From: Actinobacteria bacterium OV320
GTDB taxonomy: Bacteria > Actinomycetota > Actinomycetes > Streptomycetales > Streptomycetaceae
Direction: 5' to 3'
DNA: 64,000 nucleotides
Assembly (NCBI GenBank): GCA_001298545.1
Contig: LJCX01000034.1
Coordinates: 247,656 to 311,655, forward strand
Below the pieces are notes generated by a model, which saw only the letters and a list, made by a program, of their open reading frames with translations, did no database searches and was not told the origin of the DNA. Position numbers and translations under genes: made by a program. The first letter of the stretch is position 1. The number at the start of each line of letters is the position of its first letter. Shown here piece after piece: positions 60,658-64,000 of the stretch.

Positions 60658-62199
60658 ATGACTTCGCAGCCGACCCTCACCAAGGCCGACCACGGCCCCG
60701 GAGGTTCCGGAGAACCCGGAAGCGGATCCGGGTCCGGACTTCAGGCAGGGCTCAAGAACCGGCATCTGTCGATGATCGCCATCGGCGGGGTCATCGGAGC
60801 CGGATTGTTCGTCGGTTCCAGTTCCGGTATCGCCACCGCCGGGCCCGGCATTCTGCTGTCCTACGCTCTCGTCGGCACGCTCGTGGTGCTGGTGATGCGG
60901 ATGCTCGGCGAGATGTCCGCGGCCAATCCGACCTCCGGTTCGTTCTCCGCCCACGCCGACCGGGCGCTCGGCCGCTGGGCCGGTTTCTCCATCGGCTGGC
61001 TCTACTGGTTCTTCTGGGTCGTCGTGCTCGCGGTGGAGGCCACCGCCGGGGCCAAGATCCTCGAAGGGTGGATGCCCGGCGTACCGCAGTGGGGATGGGC
61101 GCTCATCGTGATGGTGGTGCTGACCGCCACCAACCTCGTCTCCGTCGGGTCCTACGGCGAGTTCGAGTTCTGGTTCGCCGGGATCAAGGTCGTCGCGATC
61201 GGCGCCTTCATCATCGTCGGCGGGCTGGCCGTTTTCGGCGTGCTGCCCGGTGTCGACAGCGACAAGGCGGGACTCGGCAACCTCACCGAACACGGCGGCT
61301 TCCTGCCCAACGGACCCGGCGCCATCCTCACCGGTGTGCTGCTCGTCGTCTTCTCCTTCATGGGCAGTGAGATCGCCACCCTCGCGGCCGGCGAGTCCGA
61401 GAACCCGCAGCGTGCCGTGACGAAGTCCACGAACAGCATCATCTGGCGTATCGGCGTCTTCTACCTCGGTTCGATCTTCGTCGTCGTCACGCTGCTGCCC
61501 TGGGACGACGCGGCCATCAAGGAGCAGGGCTCCTACGTGGCCGCCCTCGACTCCCTCGGGATCGCGCACGCCGGTCAGATCATGAACTTCATCGTGCTGA
61601 CGTCGGTGCTGTCCTGTCTCAACTCCGGCCTCTACACGGCCTCCCGCATGGCCTTCTCGCTCGGCGAGCGGGGTGACGCGCCGAAGATCTTCGCCCGGAC
61701 GACGAGCCGTGGTGTTCCTCTCGCCGCGATCGTCGCCTCGGTCACGTTCGGGTTCGTCGCCGTCTTCTTCAACTACAAGTTCCCGGACTCCGTCTTCCTC
61801 TTCCTCGTGAACTCCAGCGGCGCCGTGGCCCTGTTCGTCTGGCTCGTGATCTGCTTCTCGCAGCTGCGGATGCGGAAGATCATCCAGGCCGAGTCGCCGG
61901 AGAAGCTGGTCGTGAAGATGTGGCTGTACCCGTATCTGACCTGGGCGACGGCCGCGCTGATCGTCTTCGTGCTCGGTTACATGCTGACCGACACCGAGGG
62001 GGAGAGCAGCGGGCGGACGACCGTACTGCTGTCGCTGCTCGTCGCCGCCCTCGTGGTCGCCGTCGCCTTCCTGAAGGAGGGCCGGGTCAAGGCCATGGCC
62101 AAGGCTGCCCCCGCCCCCGCCCCTGCCTCTGCCTCTGACTCGGTCACTGGCGCCGGCACTGGCACTGGCACTGGCACTGCCGGGCGCGAAGTCGAGTAG
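60658..62199 (+). CDS. APC-superfamily amino-acid permease (AAT/GabP-AroP type)
   Basis: 513 residues with AAAGGAAAACC upstream of ATG 60658. Twelve membrane helices are predicted by eye from residue ~38. The first carries RHLSMIAIGGVIGAGLFVGSS, the substrate-binding unwound helix of the family. LLVVFSFMGSEIATLAAGES (parts FMGSEIATLAAGESENP) is the conserved helix 6. A Gly/Ser-rich N-terminus and a Pro/Ala then Gly-Thr tail are low complexity. It probably imports an amino acid or GABA by proton symport; the exact substrate is not readable. Confidence 0.92.
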   Translation: MTSQPTLTKADHGPGGSGEPGSGSGSGLQAGLKNRHLSMIAIGGVIGAGLFVGSSSGIATAGPGILLSYALVGTLVVLVMRMLGEMSAANPTSGSFSAHADRALGRWAGFSIGWLYWFFWVVVLAVEATAGAKILEGWMPGVPQWGWALIVMVVLTATNLVSVGSYGEFEFWFAGIKVVAIGAFIIVGGLAVFGVLPGVDSDKAGLGNLTEHGGFLPNGPGAILTGVLLVVFSFMGSEIATLAAGESENPQRAVTKSTNSIIWRIGVFYLGSIFVVVTLLPWDDAAIKEQGSYVAALDSLGIAHAGQIMNFIVLTSVLSCLNSGLYTASRMAFSLGERGDAPKIFARTTSRGVPLAAIVASVTFGFVAVFFNYKFPDSVFLFLVNSSGAVALFVWLVICFSQLRMRKIIQAESPEKLVVKMWLYPYLTWATAALIVFVLGYMLTDTEGESSGRTTVLLSLLVAALVVAVAFLKEGRVKAMAKAAPAPAPASASDSVTGAGTGTGTGTAGREVE

Positions 62200-62214
62200 C
62201 TCCGCCCGGAGGTC

Positions 62215-62252
62215 GACGAGAAGGGGTCCGCTTCGGCGGGCCCCTTCTCGTC
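62215..62252. terminator. Bidirectional terminator between the permease and kinase genes
   Basis: gacgagaaggggtccgc / gcgggccccttctcgtc, 17-bp stem with one G-U-type mismatch and loop ttcg, between convergent genes ending at 62199 and 62272. Confidence 0.85.
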
Positions 62253-62271
62253 GTCATCGCCATCGCCATCG

Positions 62272-64000
62272 TCACGTCACCGTGAAGCTGTCCTTGACCT
62301 TCTCGTACGTCTTCAGGGCCGCCGCCTCGGCCGCGGGCTGGTACCAGGTGTTGATCTGGTACGACTTCCCGCTCTCGTTGAAGCCCAGGAGCCGGGCGTG
62401 CCAGGGGGTGCCCTGGAGCGTGAAGGTGTACTCCCAGACGACCGCAGGCCGGCCTCGGAACGTCGTCTCCTCGAGGCGGATCTTGCTGTAGTCCCGGCCC
62501 TGGTGGGCGTTCCGTTCGGAGGTCCGCCAGGTGTCCATCAGGTCGCCCCGGGCCAGGGAGGACTTGGCGACGAGCTCCTGACTGCCGTCGGGTGACGTGT
62601 AGTGCACCTCCGCTCCCGTCTTCACATCCCGCCGCCAGCCCTTGGGTGTCGCCCACGCGAAGCCTCCGGCCTCCTGGTGCGTGCCCGGCGGCAGGCTCGG
62701 GGGCCTGAACGTCCCCTCGACCGTGGGCGACACCGAGGGAGTCGCACCGGAGCCGGAGCCGGAACCGGATCCAGAACCGGTGCCGGTGCCGGTGCCGGTG
62801 CCGTTGCTCGAACCGGCGACCGGGGACGGAGTGGGCGAGGAGCCGTCTGCCTGGTTGTCGCCGTCGTGCGAGCCGGGGGCCGATGCCAGCACGATCGCGA
62901 GGACCGTGGCCACGACGACGACACCGACGGCGGCGACCACACCCTTCCGGCGCCCCGTCCAGCCCCTCGTACGGCGTCCGGCGGAAGTGGCCGGGACAGC
63001 CGGACCGGGCAGCTCACCACCGGGTGGCAGACCCGCTCGACGGGTCGGCGACGAGTGCGGGGCCTGGTGCGGGGCCTGGTGTGGGGCCGGGTTGCGTTCC
63101 GTCACCGCTCGGGAGCGGGCGAGCGAGATGCCGGAGCGCGAGGGCGGGGTTCCCGACGGGCTGGGGGACGGAGGTTCGGAGCCCGACTCCGAGCGCATCT
63201 CCGAGGCCGCTTCGCTGGAGGCCTCGGCGGAGGCACTGGCGGAGGCACCGATGGAGGCACCGGCGGAAGCATCGGCGGCCACAGGGGGTTCGTCGGGCGA
63301 GTGGGGCGAATGGGGCGGGTGGGGCGCCTTGATCGGGTTCAGGAGTACGCGAGTCGGCGATTCCCGCAGTGGCAACTCCCCCACGTCCGAGAGCGGTTCC
63401 GGCCCCCGGCCCCCTGTCGCCCCCTTGGCCTCCTCGATCCCCTCGGCCCCCGCCACCCCGGCGATCCCCGGGACTCCCGCGACCCCCTCCCCGCTGTCGG
63501 CATCGCCGGTCTCCGCTCCCTCCTCTGCGCCTTCCTCCACTACCCCCTCCACCGCGAGCGGCGGGAGTGCGAGCGGCGGGAAGGCTATGCGCTCAAGGGT
63601 GGATTCCAGGTCGGTGAGGGTGGGTCGGGCCGTGGGTTCCTTTGCCAGGAGGGCGGTGAGGATGTCGTACAACGGGCCCGCGTCGGAGGGGAGTCGGGGC
63701 TCCTCGTAGAGGACCGCGTGCAGGGTCGCCAGGGTGGTGTCCCGGGAGAAGGGCGAGTGGCCGGCCAGGGCGGCGCAGAGGGTCGCGCCCAGGGACCACA
63801 CGTCGGAGGGCGGGCCCTGCGGGTGGCCCGAGATGCGCTCGGGGGCCATGTAGTCCGGGGAGCCGACCAGCATGCCGACCATGGTCAACGCCTTCGTGTC
63901 CTGGATCGCGGCGATACCGAAGTCGGTGAGCACGATCCGTCGGACGCTGGTCTCCCCGCTGCCCACGCCTCCCCGGCCCCCTCCGCCCCCTCCTCCTCCG
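62272..64000 (-). CDS. Membrane Ser/Thr protein kinase, PknB-type (partial, 5' end outside window)
   Basis: The frame is open through the window edge. Visible kinase parts are IVLTDFGIAA (DFG), the activation segment SPDYMAPERI (APE) and SDVWSLGATLCAALAGHSPF. The ATP-binding lobe and catalytic loop lie beyond 64000, and just before the DFG strand there is an unusual Gly-rich run (63967-64000). After the kinase domain come ~220 residues of Ser/Ala/Pro-rich linker. A transmembrane helix (VAAVGVVVVATVLAIVLASA) follows, and then an extracellular ~130-residue domain that begins after a GTGTGTGSGSGSG spacer and has GGFAWATPKGWRRDV. No PASTA repeats are seen. Confidence 0.88.
   Translation of the reverse strand, partial: GGGGGGGGRGGVGSGETSVRRIVLTDFGIAAIQDTKALTMVGMLVGSPDYMAPERISGHPQGPPSDVWSLGATLCAALAGHSPFSRDTTLATLHAVLYEEPRLPSDAGPLYDILTALLAKEPTARPTLTDLESTLERIAFPPLALPPLAVEGVVEEGAEEGAETGDADSGEGVAGVPGIAGVAGAEGIEEAKGATGGRGPEPLSDVGELPLRESPTRVLLNPIKAPHPPHSPHSPDEPPVAADASAGASIGASASASAEASSEAASEMRSESGSEPPSPSPSGTPPSRSGISLARSRAVTERNPAPHQAPHQAPHSSPTRRAGLPPGGELPGPAVPATSAGRRTRGWTGRRKGVVAAVGVVVVATVLAIVLASAPGSHDGDNQADGSSPTPSPVAGSSNGTGTGTGTGSGSGSGSGSGATPSVSPTVEGTFRPPSLPPGTHQEAGGFAWATPKGWRRDVKTGAEVHYTSPDGSQELVAKSSLARGDLMDTWRTSERNAHQGRDYSKIRLEETTFRGRPAVVWEYTFTLQGTPWHARLLGFNESGKSYQINTWYQPAAEAAALKTYEKVKDSFTVT

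Overview
The window looks like a Streptomyces (or very close actinomycete) chromosome core segment. The sequence is very GC-rich with strong third-position GC bias, GTG starts are common, and the gene order is the familiar Streptomyces one: rplU-rpmA-obg, an RNase E/G with long arginine-rich arms, the mreB-mreC-mreD-pbp2-rodA wall cluster, ndk-folC-valS, clpP1-clpP2-clpX, tig, fpg and rpiB. This assignment rests on recognised protein families and order; no search was run.

Layout. (1) 1-6819 is a wall-polymer block: a tail of one gene, a GT2 glycosyltransferase, a membrane-anchored CDP-glycerol/ribitol phosphotransferase, a fused cytidylyltransferase-SDR protein resembling CDP-ribitol synthases, and a sulfotransferase. 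A decayed phoD phosphatase remnant follows (6875-7165). (2) 7425-9563 is rplU-rpmA-obg. (3) 9891-21799 is a second surface-sugar block whose two arms converge on one bidirectional terminator. It contains all five enzyme types expected for UDP-2,3-diacetamido-2,3-dideoxy-mannuronate (WbpA/B/E/D/I-like) plus three glycosyltransferases and a GalE-like epimerase, which suggests a teichuronic-acid-type polymer. (4) 22292-33182 holds rne and the two radical-SAM-linked genes (TIGR03936 and TIGR03960 types). These two are separated by a 3.8-kb insert with a repeat-built hydrophobic protein, a GT2 enzyme and a secreted collagen-like protein. (5) 33274-41320 is the elongation/spore-wall cluster with a CYTH-CHAD protein. 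(6) 41540-46666 is ndk, a small membrane gene, folC and valS. (7) 46803-52954 is a proline-rich membrane protein, clpX, clpP2, clpP1 (with a ClgR-type operator) and tig. (8) 53235-53544 has tRNA-Pro(TGG) and tRNA-Gly(TCC). (9) 53639-64000 has a mini membrane protein, an acyltransferase, an HD protein, a PP2C phosphatase, a GNAT protein, an Fpg/Nei glycosylase, rpiB, an amino-acid permease and a truncated Ser/Thr kinase.

Two things stand out. The first is the complete diacetamido-uronate pathway spread over two converging transcripts beside a teichoic-acid-like block, in the neighbourhood of the MreB wall machinery. The second is a data-quality problem at 59547-59685: a perfect 61-bp inverted repeat whose spacer equals Illumina adapter sequence, followed by an orphan fragment of a sugar-ABC ATPase. 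This is almost certainly an assembly artefact. Several intergenic regions (6772, 7377, 50100-50400, 53125, 55981) carry short tandem or degenerate repeats of 18-28 bp, an unusual accumulation for such a conserved region.
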